64,000 nt of DNA from the NCBI RefSeq assembly GCF_900604945.1, contig NZ_UWPB01000002.1:1054001-1118000 (forward strand). The letters run 5' to 3'. The position numbers and the translations under genes were made by a program. Below the pieces are notes generated by a model. It did not search any database. It saw nothing but the letters and a program-made list of their open reading frames with translations, and was not told where the DNA came from. The stretch comes from Ruminococcus sp. Marseille-P6503. Its GTDB lineage: Bacteria > Bacillota > Clostridia > Oscillospirales > Ruminococcaceae. Position 1 is the first letter of the stretch. Every line of letters starts with the position of its first letter. Positions 32,623-43,994 of the stretch are shown here, piece by piece.

Positions 32623-32792
32623 TTGTCTTTTTGAATAAAACAACTGGCGTTTATTTGTATAATACGTTTATATTTGAAATGTCTGTCAGTATTACAAGTC
32701 GAAAAATGTCGCAAAAATACAAATTGTGCAAATTAACCAAATTAATTTGTAATTTTTCTACATACAAAAACAGCGTTTTTTGAAAATATTTA
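32623..32792. other. AT-rich gap between marR-glgB and the cas promoter
   Basis: I looked here for CRISPR repeats or a leader and found none. The sequence is AT-rich, with short TACAAATT / AAATTAAT-like near-repeats around 32720-32750 but no periodic repeat-spacer pattern. Confidence 0.5.
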
Positions 32793-32821
32793 TTGTAATT
32801 GCCGAGAAAATGTGCTATTAT
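32793..32821 (+). promoter_or_regulatory. Promoter of the cas operon
   Basis: TTGTAA (32793-32798), a 17-base spacer and TATTAT (32816-32821). The start would be near 32828, leaving a leader of about 150 bases before cas6. Confidence 0.6.
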
Positions 32822-32975
32822 ATACATAAATTTATATTATGCTTTAAGTAAAATAAAAATATGATGTGTATTATCATTATTTTTTGCTTTTGCTTAAATC
32901 ATAAATGACAAAGAAAAACAGATAATGATAATTTAGGGAAACAACAAAATATATGATTTGAAAGGAGGAGGTAGA

Positions 32976-33698
32976 ATGAGGTATAAACTGATTTTTCAGC
33001 TTGAGGATAATGTACTTACAGTTAATTATCGGGAGTGTTTGATAAGCTTTTTGAAAAGCGCTCTCAAACAGTACAGCGGCGGAAGTTTTTATAAAGAGTT
33101 TTACGGCGAATGTAAGCAGAAAAGCTTTTCTTTTGCTGTAAAGCTTCCAAGGTGCAGCTTTGTCAAAGACAAAATTCTGCTTGACGGAATGACTGTGGAG
33201 ATGTATCTTTCGTCTTATGATCTTTCCGATATGGTAATTCTGTATAATGCGCTGAACGGCCAGAGGTACAAGGAATTTCCGCTGCCTATGAACAATAAGC
33301 TTACGCTGAAGAATATTTTTATGGAGCATGAAAAGGATGTGCGCGCGGGTGAGATGATTTGCCAGACGGCAATGCCTTTGGCGGTTCGGGATCACGACCG
33401 CAGTACCAATAAGGATAAATATTATCTGCCTGATGATGAAAGGTTTCTGCCTAAGCTTAAGGAAATCGTTTTGTGCCAGCTGGATTCAGCCGGATTTGAC
33501 AGATCGCTGCTTGAAGGCTTCGATTTTGCAATGCCGGAGTACAAAAAGTCGGTGGTGAAATTCAAAGATACCTATGTAACCGGTGCGCTGGGCTTATTCT
33601 GCATGAAAGGTTGTCCGGAGTTGATCAGGTATCTTTATCAGGCGGGGGTGGGCTCAAGACGTTCTGAAGGATTTGGGTACTTTAACATTGTGAAATGA
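32976..33698 (+). CDS. cas6: CRISPR-associated endoribonuclease Cas6
   Basis: Cuts the CRISPR transcript within each repeat to make guide RNAs. The 240-residue RAMP protein starts MRYKLIFQLEDNVLTVNYRE after an AAAGGAGGAGG site. It ends with the family glycine-rich loop VGSRRSEGFGYFNIV preceded by YVTGALGLFCMKG. Overall length and fold pattern fit Cas6 of type I-B. It is first in an eight-gene operon, and its stop codon overlaps the 5' edge of the cas8b ribosome site. The general-base His cannot be fixed by eye. Confidence 0.9.
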   Translation: MRYKLIFQLEDNVLTVNYRECLISFLKSALKQYSGGSFYKEFYGECKQKSFSFAVKLPRCSFVKDKILLDGMTVEMYLSSYDLSDMVILYNALNGQRYKEFPLPMNNKLTLKNIFMEHEKDVRAGEMICQTAMPLAVRDHDRSTNKDKYYLPDDERFLPKLKEIVLCQLDSAGFDRSLLEGFDFAMPEYKKSVVKFKDTYVTGALGLFCMKGCPELIRYLYQAGVGSRRSEGFGYFNIVK

Positions 33699-33712
33699 TA
33701 GGAGGCGATAAA

Positions 33713-35366
33713 TTGAATTTTACGGTTTATCTCAACGATGCATTATTTAATGCGGGAATGCTTGGATTTCACAGGATTCTTAAAAATTCAAAGTTGGATT
33801 TCAAGATAGTGGATTACGATGGAAACGAATCTAAGAACGGAACAGGTTTAAGCTTCGACGACAGTATATATGAAAATTTTGCTGAATGTTACCTGGAGGG
33901 ATTGAAATATTTCCTTGGAAAAGACGCTGCTTTTTCCAAGCTTGTGGCTTTCAGGGATAGGCTTGAAAATCTCGATAAAACAAATCAGGACAAGTTTATC
34001 AGTGCTGTTGCTGACGCCAAAGAATTGGTTGTAAAGAAAATGAGCAGCGCTTCCTATAAATCTGCGTATGAAATAATACGCGGCAGGGGAGAGAGCTACG
34101 ATTTTCTGACGTCGCTCGCAAGAATAAAAGAGACGAAAGAGCCGGAGAAGCTCAGAGATGAAATGATTGCCGCCATAGATAAAATGTCGGAATATAAAGA
34201 CGTTTTTATTATAAAGGATATTATTTATACGCAGGTACAGTATTACTGGGGCGGAATAAGCTTTCTTCATAAGACCCAGAATAAGAGCGAATATGTCAAA
34301 GCGTATGAAGATACTTTTGTAAAGCCTCTGCGGACTTATGTAAAAGCCGTTAAAGAAGGGAAAAGGCGTAAGGTCGAACTGAGTTGCTGTCAGTGCGGCT
34401 GTAGTTTGATGGGAAAAGATAGTTTTAATATGGCCTGGATCAATAATCAGGGTGTTGATATGAATAAAAAAACAAGTCCTTATTGGAATTTCAAGCCCGA
34501 TTTGGTTTTGTGTCCTGTCTGTAGTATAATCTATAGCTGTATTCCTCTGGGATTCTCCGCATATAAAGACGAGGGTTATTTTATTAATAAAAACAGCAGC
34601 ATAAACGATCTTGAATCGGTCAATAACTTTAATTTGAACGATTTTGACGGGAACCAAGGATATTATGCGGTAATCAGAAAATTCATTGATAAAAAGGAAC
34701 AGCAAGCGGCTGAAAATGAAATTCAGAATATTCAGGTTTTGCGGAGAAAAGGAGAAACGCTCAGTCGGAATATTTTATCGAAGGATGTTCTGGCAGGTAT
34801 TAAGGAATGTCAGGGTGAACTGGAGAACCTTATTAATCGCAGTTTTAAAAAAAACAATGAGTATTTAAATCTTTTTGACGAAGCTTTAAGACGCATAATG
34901 AATCATGAGAATATGTATGGCTTGATGTATGATAACAGCAGCTATCTTTTCAATGAAAATAAGACGCCGGTGCCGGTCAGGACAATAAACGGAAGAAGCT
35001 ATTCTTATTTGCTGTCGTTAAGCAGGATACAAATAAGGATTCATAGAAAGGGTGATATAAATATGGCAGAAAATTTAGTTGATAACGGATTCAGAGACGG
35101 TAAAAGTCTGAGAATGGCTATGATAGGTCCAGACAGGAATGAGAACAAAATAAGGAGTCTTTCATACAGGCTTATCAATGCTCTCAAGGGAAGAAACAAG
35201 CAGATTTTTCTTGACTGCCTAATGCGTCAGTACCAGTCTGAGGGAAAATCAATGCCGGCGGACTTCTGCAATGTTATCAAATATGAAGACAGATTTCTGG
35301 ATTACGGCTATGCTTTTGTAAGCGGGCTGAACAGCTTTAATGAAAAATCAGAGGAGGAAAAAACAA

Positions 35367-35374
<8 letters not shown>
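33713..35374 (+). CDS. cas8b: Type I-B Cascade large subunit Cas8b (Cst1-like, CxxC-CxxC)
   Basis: Large subunit of the interference complex, thought to recognise the PAM. The 553-residue protein has a zinc-binding pair at about residues 225-270 (CCQCGCSLMGKDSF and LVLCPVCSIIYSC) that defines Cst1 proteins, and an otherwise divergent helical C-terminal part. The likely start is the TTG at 33713, a few bases after GGAGG; an ATG at 33695 overlaps the cas6 stop but has no ribosome site. It overlaps cas7 by 8 bases at its 3' end. Assignment rests on the CxxC pairs plus operon position. Confidence 0.85.
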
Positions 35375-36963
<1,589 letters not shown>

Positions 36964-37096
36964 AACTCAGAGCTGCCGTAAAAACGGCGGCTTGTTTTAT
37001 TTAAGAACAAAAGGAGGCAGAGAGCGTGTCGGCATAAAGCCAAGCGTCCGTATAAAAAATGTGCGCTTGTTTTATAAAAATATGCTTTGAATTTGT
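36964..37096 (+). other. cas5-cas3 spacer with a strong but unused ribosome site
   Basis: AAAGGAGG at 37010-37017 is followed by GTG TCG GCA TAA, a three-codon frame, rather than by a gene. A further small frame, ATG at 37059 reading MCACFIKICFEFVWTSL, ends with a TGA that overlaps the ATG at 37109 inside cas3. A short GCCGTaaaaACGGC hairpin lies near 36973-36986. Confidence 0.5.
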
Positions 37097-39394
37097 ATGG
37101 ACGAGCTTATGATATATGCAAAATCAAATCCCCCGGAATCTCTGGAGGAGCATACGCGGAAAACGCTTGACGAGTGTAAGCTGCTCAGACAGCGCTATGA
37201 AGGAGCGCTGAGCGATTATGAATGGGAAATGCTTTATTTTGCTGCGGAAAGTCATGACCTGGGAAAGCTTGATAAAAAGTTTCAGAATAAAATAAAAGGA
37301 GCGATAAGCGGAAAACAGGTCAGAGAGGAAAGCATTCCTCATGGCTTTTTAAGCTGCGCGATGATAAATAAAAATGATTTTATCAATCGCTTTAAGGATC
37401 AGCAGGACAAAAATGCCATATTTATGGCAATTATGTTTCACCATGACAGAGGAAAATTTGAATACAAAAGTGACGAGATTGAGGAATATGTTGCGGATAA
37501 CCTGTGGGAAAACGCCGCCGGCTACAGCTTTAACGGCTATAAGCGTCCTCGGCAGCCTTACCTTAAGTATATCACGCTGAGAAAACCGCAGAACGATAAT
37601 TTTACAAATCGCTACATAAAAATTAAGGGCTTGCTTAACAAGGCGGATTATTGCGCTTCTGCGGGAATAGATATTGAGGCGCCGGCGGAATATAACGGCA
37701 GCACTGTTACACAGATGACAGACAGGTTTCTTAAGACACGCTACGGCTCGAAGCGCGGTCTGCAGCGGTATGCCGCGGAAAACTGTGATAAAAATCTTAT
37801 CATAACAGCCGCTACCGGAAGCGGTAAAACGGAGGGAGCTTTGCTATGGCTCAACGGAGAAAAGGGTTTTTATACGCTGCCGCTTAAAATTTCTATCAAT
37901 GAGATTTACAGGAGGATCATAGCTGAAACTAAAATTGGATATGCTCCCTGCGCTTTGCTTCATTCTGACGCGCGTTCGTACTACATTGCAAACCGCGTCG
38001 ACGGGGGAGAGGACGCCGATACTTTACATCAGAAGGCAAAAAAGCTTACCGCTCCCCTGACGGTATGCACGATAGACCAGCTGCTTACTTTTGCATATAA
38101 ATACAACGGCTGTGAAATGAGTCTTGCCACGCTTTCATATTCAAAGCTTATAATAGACGAGATACAGTCTTATTCACCGCGTCTGCTGGGTACTATAATC
38201 TACGCGCTTAAGCAGATAACAGAGCTTGGGGGACGTTTTCTAATTACTACGGCGACCTTTCCGCTGCTCCTTAAGGATTTTTTTAAGGAAAACAGGATAT
38301 CCTTTGAAATGTCGCCGTCCTTTTACGGAAGCTGTACCCACAGGCACAGCATATCGCTGCTGGAAGGCTGCGAGTTCGACTACGAACGTATTGCCTCTGA
38401 GGGAAACGCAAAGAAGGTGCTTGTTATCGTAAACACCGTTGCGAAGGCGCAAAAGGTTTTTGAGATACTGAGTGAAACGGCGTCCTGCAGCTGCCGCCTG
38501 CTGCACAGCTTGTTTCTTGCTAAGGACAGAAAAGCGCTTGAGAAGGATATATGCAGTTTTGCGCCTAACACAGGAGAAGTTAACGGGCAATGCGGTATCT
38601 GGATATCTACCCAGATAGTAGAGGCAAGCCTGGATATTGATTTTGATGTGCTTTACACCGAAATGTGCACCATAGATTCGCTGCTACAGCGCATGGGACG
38701 TGTTTACCGTTCCCGTGAGAACGACGCCGGCGAGGCTAACGTATTTATACTGGACAGCCGGAACGGAACTAAGCTGTTTATTGACGAGGAGCTTTATGAC
38801 TGGTCCCTTGAAGCGGTGAAAAGCAAGCTCGGCGGAAATAAATGCGCGCTTCTTTACGAATGTGAACAGCGGGATGATAAGTCGGAAATGATAGATTATG
38901 TTTACAATGAAAACCGCAGGGACAGCAGATATTACAATACCGTAAAGGAACAGATAAGGTTTCTGGAAAATCTGTCGTGGTATGAAGAAGATAAGAGGGA
39001 GGTAAAGGAGAAGTTAAGAAACATTGATTCCATTACTCTTTGTCCCAGAGAGGTATATGAACGGCTTAAAAAAAGCGGCAGGCTTGCAGAATGGAGGGAA
39101 AAGCTTTCGGTTAAGCTGAAGAATCAGGTTACAGACGAGGAAAAGCGGAGAATCAGCGAAGAAAAGCAGAGGGTAAGAGATGAAATACTAAGCTATACGG
39201 TAAACGTTTCTTACTATCATCGGCTTGATTATGACAGATCGAATCAGCTTTTTTATAAGCACAGCGGTATTTATCTGTATAATGGAGATTATGATTTCGA
39301 CGAAGCGTCTTCCTCCGGCATGGGGCTTATCAAAGCTTTTGCCGACGGAAAGAATGCGAACAGCAGCTTCCCAATAGACGAGCTGATAATCTGA
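37097..39394 (+). CDS. cas3: CRISPR-associated helicase-nuclease Cas3 (HD + helicase)
   Basis: Nuclease-helicase that degrades invading DNA after Cascade binding. The 765-residue protein has an N-terminal HD nuclease (His19; His53-Asp54 in ESHDLGKLDKKF; HH at 115-116). An SF2 helicase follows: Walker A AATGSGKTEG (239-247), Walker B IIDEIQSY (353-359), TTATFP, and motif VI LLQRMGRVYRSRE. Both activities look intact. The start is uncertain: ATGs at 37097 and 37109 both lack a good ribosome site, and an in-frame TGA lies just upstream (37088-37090). Confidence 0.93.
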   Translation: MDELMIYAKSNPPESLEEHTRKTLDECKLLRQRYEGALSDYEWEMLYFAAESHDLGKLDKKFQNKIKGAISGKQVREESIPHGFLSCAMINKNDFINRFKDQQDKNAIFMAIMFHHDRGKFEYKSDEIEEYVADNLWENAAGYSFNGYKRPRQPYLKYITLRKPQNDNFTNRYIKIKGLLNKADYCASAGIDIEAPAEYNGSTVTQMTDRFLKTRYGSKRGLQRYAAENCDKNLIITAATGSGKTEGALLWLNGEKGFYTLPLKISINEIYRRIIAETKIGYAPCALLHSDARSYYIANRVDGGEDADTLHQKAKKLTAPLTVCTIDQLLTFAYKYNGCEMSLATLSYSKLIIDEIQSYSPRLLGTIIYALKQITELGGRFLITTATFPLLLKDFFKENRISFEMSPSFYGSCTHRHSISLLEGCEFDYERIASEGNAKKVLVIVNTVAKAQKVFEILSETASCSCRLLHSLFLAKDRKALEKDICSFAPNTGEVNGQCGIWISTQIVEASLDIDFDVLYTEMCTIDSLLQRMGRVYRSRENDAGEANVFILDSRNGTKLFIDEELYDWSLEAVKSKLGGNKCALLYECEQRDDKSEMIDYVYNENRRDSRYYNTVKEQIRFLENLSWYEEDKREVKEKLRNIDSITLCPREVYERLKKSGRLAEWREKLSVKLKNQVTDEEKRRISEEKQRVRDEILSYTVNVSYYHRLDYDRSNQLFYKHSGIYLYNGDYDFDEASSSGMGLIKAFADGKNANSSFPIDELII

Positions 39395-39408
39395 CGGAGG
39401 ACAGTGAA

Positions 39409-39903
39409 ATGGAAAGAAACATTTCCGGCATGATGATATATTATTATTTTGTATGCAGAAGAAAGCTGTGGTATTTTTCAAATGAGATACGGATGGAAGC
39501 GGATTACGACGCAGTCGTGCTTGGCAAAATACTTGACGAGAATTCCTACAGCAGGGAACAAAAGCATATAAATATAGACAATGTGATAAATATTGATTTT
39601 ATCAGAGATAAAAATATGCTTCACGAAGTAAAGAAAAGCCGTTCGATTGAAGAGGCTTCTATATGGCAGGTTAAGTATTATCTGTACTATCTGAAGAAAA
39701 AAGGACTGAGCGGTCTTTGCGCAAGGATAGATTATCCGCTGCTGCATAAAAATGTAGACGTTGAGCTTTCAGAATCGGATATGATCAAGCTTGAAGGAGT
39801 GATCGCTGACATAAAGGAAACGGTCAGTCTGAAGCTTCCGCCTGAAATGAATAAAAAAAGTATTTGCAGAAAATGCGCATATGCCGATCTCTGTCTGATA
39901 TAG
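39409..39903 (+). CDS. cas4: CRISPR adaptation nuclease Cas4
   Basis: Iron-sulfur RecB-like nuclease that trims prespacers and sets PAM orientation. The 164-residue protein has the first Cys in YYYFVCRRKLWYFS, a RecB nuclease core (GLCARIDYPLLHKNVDVELS), and the C-terminal cluster ICRKCAYADLCLI. Length is typical of the small type I-B Cas4 group. GGAGGACAG precedes its ATG. It stops 9 bases before cas1, with the two genes forming the adaptation module together with cas2. Confidence 0.92.
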   Translation: MERNISGMMIYYYFVCRRKLWYFSNEIRMEADYDAVVLGKILDENSYSREQKHINIDNVINIDFIRDKNMLHEVKKSRSIEEASIWQVKYYLYYLKKKGLSGLCARIDYPLLHKNVDVELSESDMIKLEGVIADIKETVSLKLPPEMNKKSICRKCAYADLCLI

Positions 39904-39912
39904 GAGGGGAAA

Positions 39913-40905
39913 ATGGGACAAAGCTTTTATGTATATAACGGCGGTACTTTAAGCCGAAAGGATAATACCGTTCAGTTTATCACCTGTGACGGTACAAAAA
40001 GAGATATACCGGTTGAAAATATCAGCGACATTTATGTAATGAGCGAAATGACCTTCAATACTGCGCTTTTGAATTTTCTGTCACAGCATGGAATTATCGT
40101 ACACTTTTTTAATTATTATGATTTTTATACCGGCAGCTTCTATCCCAAGGAACAGCTGCTTGCGGGAAGGCTGCTGATAAGCCAGGTGGAGCATTATACT
40201 GATTCTGAGAAAAGACTTACCATAGCTCAGAAGCTTATAGACGCGGCAAGCTTTAATATTTATCGTAATTTAAGGTATTACAATGTCCGCGAAAAGGATC
40301 TTTCAGGTCATATGGCGGAAATTGAAAGTCTGCGGAAACTAATATATAAGACCTGTAAAATAAGCGAGCTGATGGGAGTTGAAGGCAATATACGGAAGAT
40401 TTATTACAATGCATGGAATATTGTCGTCAATCAGCAGATCGATTTTGAAAAGAGAGTAAAGAATCCTCCTGACAATGAAATAAATTCGCTTATATCTTTT
40501 GTGAACACACTGGTTTACACTAAAACGCTCAGCGAAGTTTATAAGACTCAGCTTAATCCCACCATAAGCTATCTTCACGAACCGGGCGTCAGAAGATTTT
40601 CGCTTTGCCTTGATATTTCAGAAATTTTCAAGCCTTTGATCGCCGACAGGCTTATATTTTCCATGCTGAACAAAAATCAGATATCTCAGAAAAGCTTTAC
40701 TCCGGGGCTTGATTACCTTCATCTTACGAAAAAAGCTTCGCAGACGATTGTAACTGAGCTGGAAAAGCGTCTGGCGGCTACTATAAAGCACAGGGAACTT
40801 GGAAGAAGCGTTTCCTATCAGTATCTTATAAGGCTGGAGCTGTACAAGCTCATAAAGCATCTTATTGGTGAAAAGGAATATGACGGATTTAAAATATGGT
40901 GGTGA
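39913..40905 (+). CDS. cas1: CRISPR integrase Cas1
   Basis: Metal-dependent integrase that inserts new spacers with Cas2. The 330-residue protein begins MGQSFYVYNGGTLSRKDNTV. The active site is complete: Glu157 (MGVEGNIRKIYYNAW), His222 (NPTISYLHEPG) and Asp234 (SLCLDISEIFKPLIADR). The pattern is that of type I-B Cas1. AGGAGGGG precedes the ATG, and cas2 follows 6 bases after the stop. Confidence 0.96.
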   Translation: MGQSFYVYNGGTLSRKDNTVQFITCDGTKRDIPVENISDIYVMSEMTFNTALLNFLSQHGIIVHFFNYYDFYTGSFYPKEQLLAGRLLISQVEHYTDSEKRLTIAQKLIDAASFNIYRNLRYYNVREKDLSGHMAEIESLRKLIYKTCKISELMGVEGNIRKIYYNAWNIVVNQQIDFEKRVKNPPDNEINSLISFVNTLVYTKTLSEVYKTQLNPTISYLHEPGVRRFSLCLDISEIFKPLIADRLIFSMLNKNQISQKSFTPGLDYLHLTKKASQTIVTELEKRLAATIKHRELGRSVSYQYLIRLELYKLIKHLIGEKEYDGFKIWW

Positions 40906-40911
40906 AAGCAG

Positions 40912-41190
40912 ATGTATGTAATTTTAGTCTATGATATAGCAATGGATGAGAAAGGGAAAAAGATACTTCCGAAAGTATATAAGATCTGTAAGCAGTATCT
41001 TTTCCATATACAGAATTCTGTGTTTGAAGGGGAAATATCTGAGCCTGGACTTGCCGCGATGAAAAATAAGCTTAATCAATACCTTAGGAAGGAATCGGAT
41101 TCTCTGATAGTTTTCAGGAGCAGAAATGAAAAATGGTTGAAAAAGGAGTTCTGGGCAAAAGAGGACGACAGCACTTCTGTGTTTATTTAA
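40912..41190 (+). CDS. cas2: CRISPR adaptation protein Cas2
   Basis: Dimeric partner of Cas1 in spacer acquisition. The 92-residue protein begins MYVILVYDIAMDEKGKKILP, with the conserved Asp8, and continues CKQYLFHIQNSVFEGEISE, a standard Cas2 beta-strand pattern. It is last in the cas operon. A CRISPR leader and array would normally be expected within the next few hundred bases, but the following 200 bases lead directly into the xfp promoter. Confidence 0.95.
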   Translation: MYVILVYDIAMDEKGKKILPKVYKICKQYLFHIQNSVFEGEISEPGLAAMKNKLNQYLRKESDSLIVFRSRNEKWLKKEFWAKEDDSTSVFI

Positions 41191-41297
41191 GCCTGCAGCT
41201 GCGGACAGCCGCCGATTAAGTGCATTTAAATTTTTATATTGCATATGTATGTTCATATATACAGTATAAAATCTTCACCTATATTCATATGTTTCTC

Positions 41298-41326
41298 TTG
41301 AAAAACGACAGAAAATGTGATATAAT
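41298..41326 (+). promoter_or_regulatory. Promoter of xfp
   Basis: TTGAAA (41298-41303), a 17-base spacer and a perfect TATAAT (41321-41326), about 75 bases before xfp. Confidence 0.82.
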
Positions 41327-41336
41327 TTTATTGGGT

Positions 41337-41354
41337 GAAAACGTTTACGTTTTC
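41337..41354. promoter_or_regulatory. LacI/CcpA-like operator downstream of the xfp promoter
   Basis: GAAAACGT (41337-41344), TT, and ACGTTTTC (41347-41354) form a perfect inverted repeat at the predicted transcription start. TGAAAACGTTTACG also fits the catabolite-response consensus at 13 of 14 positions. A near-identical element follows the xylB promoter. Confidence 0.65.
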
Positions 41355-41402
41355 GGCAGGGCGGAATTTACGGCCGCTCAGAAATTAATGGAGGTATGAA
41401 GA

Positions 41403-43760
41403 ATGTCAGACACAGTTAATATTTCTCCCGAGCTTCTGGAGAAAATGGACGCCTATTGGCGCGCCGCAAACTATCTGTCGGCAGGTCAGCTTTATCTGCT
41501 TGATAATCCGCTTCTTCGCGAGCCGCTTACTATGGATCATGTAAAGAAGAAGATCGTAGGTCACTGGGGAACGGTTCCCGGTCAGAACTTTATCTATACT
41601 CACCTTAACCGTGTGATCAGGAAATATGATCTTGATATGATCTATATTTCGGGACCCGGACACGGAGGAAACTTCATGGTTGCCAATACATATCTTGAAG
41701 GCTCCTATTCCGAGGTTTATCCTAATATTTCCCGCGACGTTGAGGGCATGAAAAAGCTGTTTAAGCAGTTCTCCTTTCCCGGAGGAATTTCTTCGCACGT
41801 CGCTCCCGAAACTCCCGGCTCAATCAACGAGGGTGGAGAGCTTGGCTATTCTCTGGCGCATTCCTTCGGAGCCGTTTTTGATAATCCGGATCTTATCACG
41901 ACCTGCGTAGTGGGCGACGGCGAGGCTGAAACAGGACCTCTCGCCACTGCCTGGCATTCAAATAAGTTCCTTAATCCTAAGACTGACGGAGCGGTTCTGC
42001 CTATCCTTCACCTTAACGGCTACAAAATCTCAAATCCTACTGTTTTCTCCAGAATTTCGCATGACGAGATTCAGAAGTTTTTTGAGGGCTGCGGCTGGAA
42101 GCCTTATTTCGTTGAGGGCGACGATCCCATGACGATGCATAAGCTGATGGCTGAAACACTTGATACCGTTATCGAAGAAATTAAGGCTATCCAGAAGGCC
42201 GCGCGCGAGGACGGCGTAACAGAGCGTCCTATGTGGCCGATGATCGTTTTCCGTTCGCCTAAGGGCTGGACAGGACCGCAGACCGTTGACGGCAAGCAGA
42301 TAGAGGGTACGTTCCGCGCGCATCAGGTGCCTATGACAATGGAACAGCCCGAGCATCTCGACCAGCTGAGAGAATGGCTGCTGAGCTACAGACCGGAGGA
42401 GCTGTTTGACGAAAACGGCAGACTTATTCCGGAGCTGGAGGAGCTTTGTCCTAAGGGCGACAGGAGAATGGGAGCTAATCCTCATGCCAACGGCGGAATC
42501 CTGCTGCGTGATCTCAGACTTCCCGATTTCAGAAAGTACGCGGTAGAAGTGCCTGTTCCGGGTTCTGTCGAGGCGCAGGATATGATAGAGCTTGGCAAGT
42601 TTGTAAGAGATGTTTTCAAGCTTAACGAGGAAACGAAAAACTTCCGTATTTTCGGACCTGACGAAACGATGTCAAACCGCCTTGGCGCGGTGTTTGAGGC
42701 TACGAACCGCGACTGGAACGCGGATATGAAGGACAACGACGAGTTCCTTGCCTCGGACGGACGTGTTATGGATTCAATGCTTTCGGAGCATATGTGCGAG
42801 GGTTGGCTCGAGGGCTATCTGCTCACTGGACGTCACGGCTTCTTTGCAAGCTATGAAGCGTTTATCAGGATCGTTGATTCGATGTTTTCACAGCACGCCA
42901 AGTGGCTTAAGGTTACTTCCGAGCTGCCCTGGAGACATAAGATAGCGTCGCTTAACTATATCTTGTCCTCCAACGTATGGCAGCAGGATCACAACGGCTT
43001 TACTCATCAGGATCCCGGCTTCCTTGACCATGTTGCGAACAAGAAGGCCGACGTTGTAAGAATGTATCTCCCGCCGGATACAAACTGTCTGCTGAGCTGC
43101 TTTGACCATTGCATACGTTCCAAGAACTATGTAAACGTAATGGTTACTTCAAAGCATCCAAGGCAGCAGTGGCTGACAATGGAGCAGGCGGTAAAGCACT
43201 GCACTCAGGGTATAGGTATCTGGGAGTGGGCTTCAAACGATCAGGGTCAGGAGCCGGACGTTGTTCTTGCCTGCTGCGGAGATACGCCTACTCTGGAGGC
43301 GCTTGCCGCTGTTACTATCCTGCGCAGCAACCTGCCGGAGGTAAAGATCAGATTCATAAACGTAGTGGATCTGTTCAAGCTCCAGCCTCAGTCGAAGCAC
43401 CCTCACGGACTTTCCGACGCGGATTTCGACGCTCTGTTTACAAAGGACAAGCCTATCGTTTTTGCGTTCCACGGCTATCCTACGCTTATACATGAGCTGC
43501 TTTACCACAGACACAACAGAAATCTGTATGTCTGCGGCTATAATGAAGAGGGAACTATAACTACTCCGTTCGATATGAGAGTTCAGAACGAGATAGACCG
43601 TTTCCACCTTGTGCTTGAGATAGTCAAAAGACTTCCTCAGCTCGGCAATACCGGAGCATATCTGTATCAGCAGATGATGGACAAGCTTGTCGAGCACAAG
43701 CAGTACATAGCCGAGTATGGTATTGATCTGCCGGAGATCAGAAACTGGAAATGGCAGTAA
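41403..43760 (+). CDS. xfp: Phosphoketolase (xylulose-5-phosphate / fructose-6-phosphate)
   Basis: Thiamine-diphosphate enzyme that splits xylulose-5-phosphate (often also fructose-6-phosphate) with phosphate to acetyl-phosphate plus a C3 or C4 sugar phosphate. The 785-residue protein has the family N-terminus [28 protein letters not shown], the TPP-binding [19 protein letters not shown], and [20 protein letters not shown]. It also has [19 protein letters not shown], where the catalytic residues lie, and a C-terminal domain ending LPEIRNWKW. Length and motifs are complete. A strong ribosome site (GGAGG) precedes the ATG. It is a single-gene unit with its own operator and terminator. It links to xylB upstream and ackA downstream. 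Confidence 0.97.
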   Translation: MSDTVNISPELLEKMDAYWRAANYLSAGQLYLLDNPLLREPLTMDHVKKKIVGHWGTVPGQNFIYTHLNRVIRKYDLDMIYISGPGHGGNFMVANTYLEGSYSEVYPNISRDVEGMKKLFKQFSFPGGISSHVAPETPGSINEGGELGYSLAHSFGAVFDNPDLITTCVVGDGEAETGPLATAWHSNKFLNPKTDGAVLPILHLNGYKISNPTVFSRISHDEIQKFFEGCGWKPYFVEGDDPMTMHKLMAETLDTVIEEIKAIQKAAREDGVTERPMWPMIVFRSPKGWTGPQTVDGKQIEGTFRAHQVPMTMEQPEHLDQLREWLLSYRPEELFDENGRLIPELEELCPKGDRRMGANPHANGGILLRDLRLPDFRKYAVEVPVPGSVEAQDMIELGKFVRDVFKLNEETKNFRIFGPDETMSNRLGAVFEATNRDWNADMKDNDEFLASDGRVMDSMLSEHMCEGWLEGYLLTGRHGFFASYEAFIRIVDSMFSQHAKWLKVTSELPWRHKIASLNYILSSNVWQQDHNGFTHQDPGFLDHVANKKADVVRMYLPPDTNCLLSCFDHCIRSKNYVNVMVTSKHPRQQWLTMEQAVKHCTQGIGIWEWASNDQGQEPDVVLACCGDTPTLEALAAVTILRSNLPEVKIRFINVVDLFKLQPQSKHPHGLSDADFDALFTKDKPIVFAFHGYPTLIHELLYHRHNRNLYVCGYNEEGTITTPFDMRVQNEIDRFHLVLEIVKRLPQLGNTGAYLYQQMMDKLVEHKQYIAEYGIDLPEIRNWKWQ

Positions 43761-43798
43761 GCTGTCAGGCTGAATATGTAAACTAATAGGTATATAAA

Positions 43799-43838
43799 AA
43801 CCGCTTCCGAAGCTTTGCTGTGCCGGAAGCGGTTTTTT
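43799..43838 (+). terminator. Terminator of xfp
   Basis: AACCGCTTCCG (43799-43809) pairs with CGGAAGCGGTT (43824-43834), followed by TTTT. Confidence 0.9.
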
Positions 43839-43844
43839 GCCGCA

Positions 43845-43879
43845 ATAATTATCCGGGCGGCGGTGAGCCGGATAATTAT
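43845..43879. other. Second strong hairpin after xfp
   Basis: ATAATTATCCGG (43845-43856) and CCGGATAATTAT (43868-43879) form a perfect 12-bp stem around GCGGCGGTGAG. No T tract follows, so it is not a simple terminator. Confidence 0.6.
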
Positions 43880-43950
43880 GCGGTATAAGAAATGCGTTAA
43901 AAGGGATATTCCAATACAGACCTGACTGTATTGAACTATGTTTTCAGGCG

Positions 43951-43989
43951 CAAAATAAAACTCCCCGGCGGGCGCTGTCGTCGGGGAAT
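43951..43989 (-). terminator. Terminator of the cohesin-type gene
   Basis: On the minus strand TCCCCG and CGGGGA (43964-43969 with 43984-43989) form a short stem followed by GTTTTATTTT. Confidence 0.65.
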
Positions 43990-43994
43990 AAGCT

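Noticed and set aside
32877-33395. 172-codon minus-strand frame opposite cas6
   Set aside because: It is antisense to cas6, whose frame has clear family motifs and a strong ribosome site.
41191-41297. CATATGTATG / ATTCATATG near-repeats after cas2 as a CRISPR remnant
   Set aside because: The copies are short and imperfect and have no repeat-spacer period. More likely AT-rich promoter-upstream DNA.
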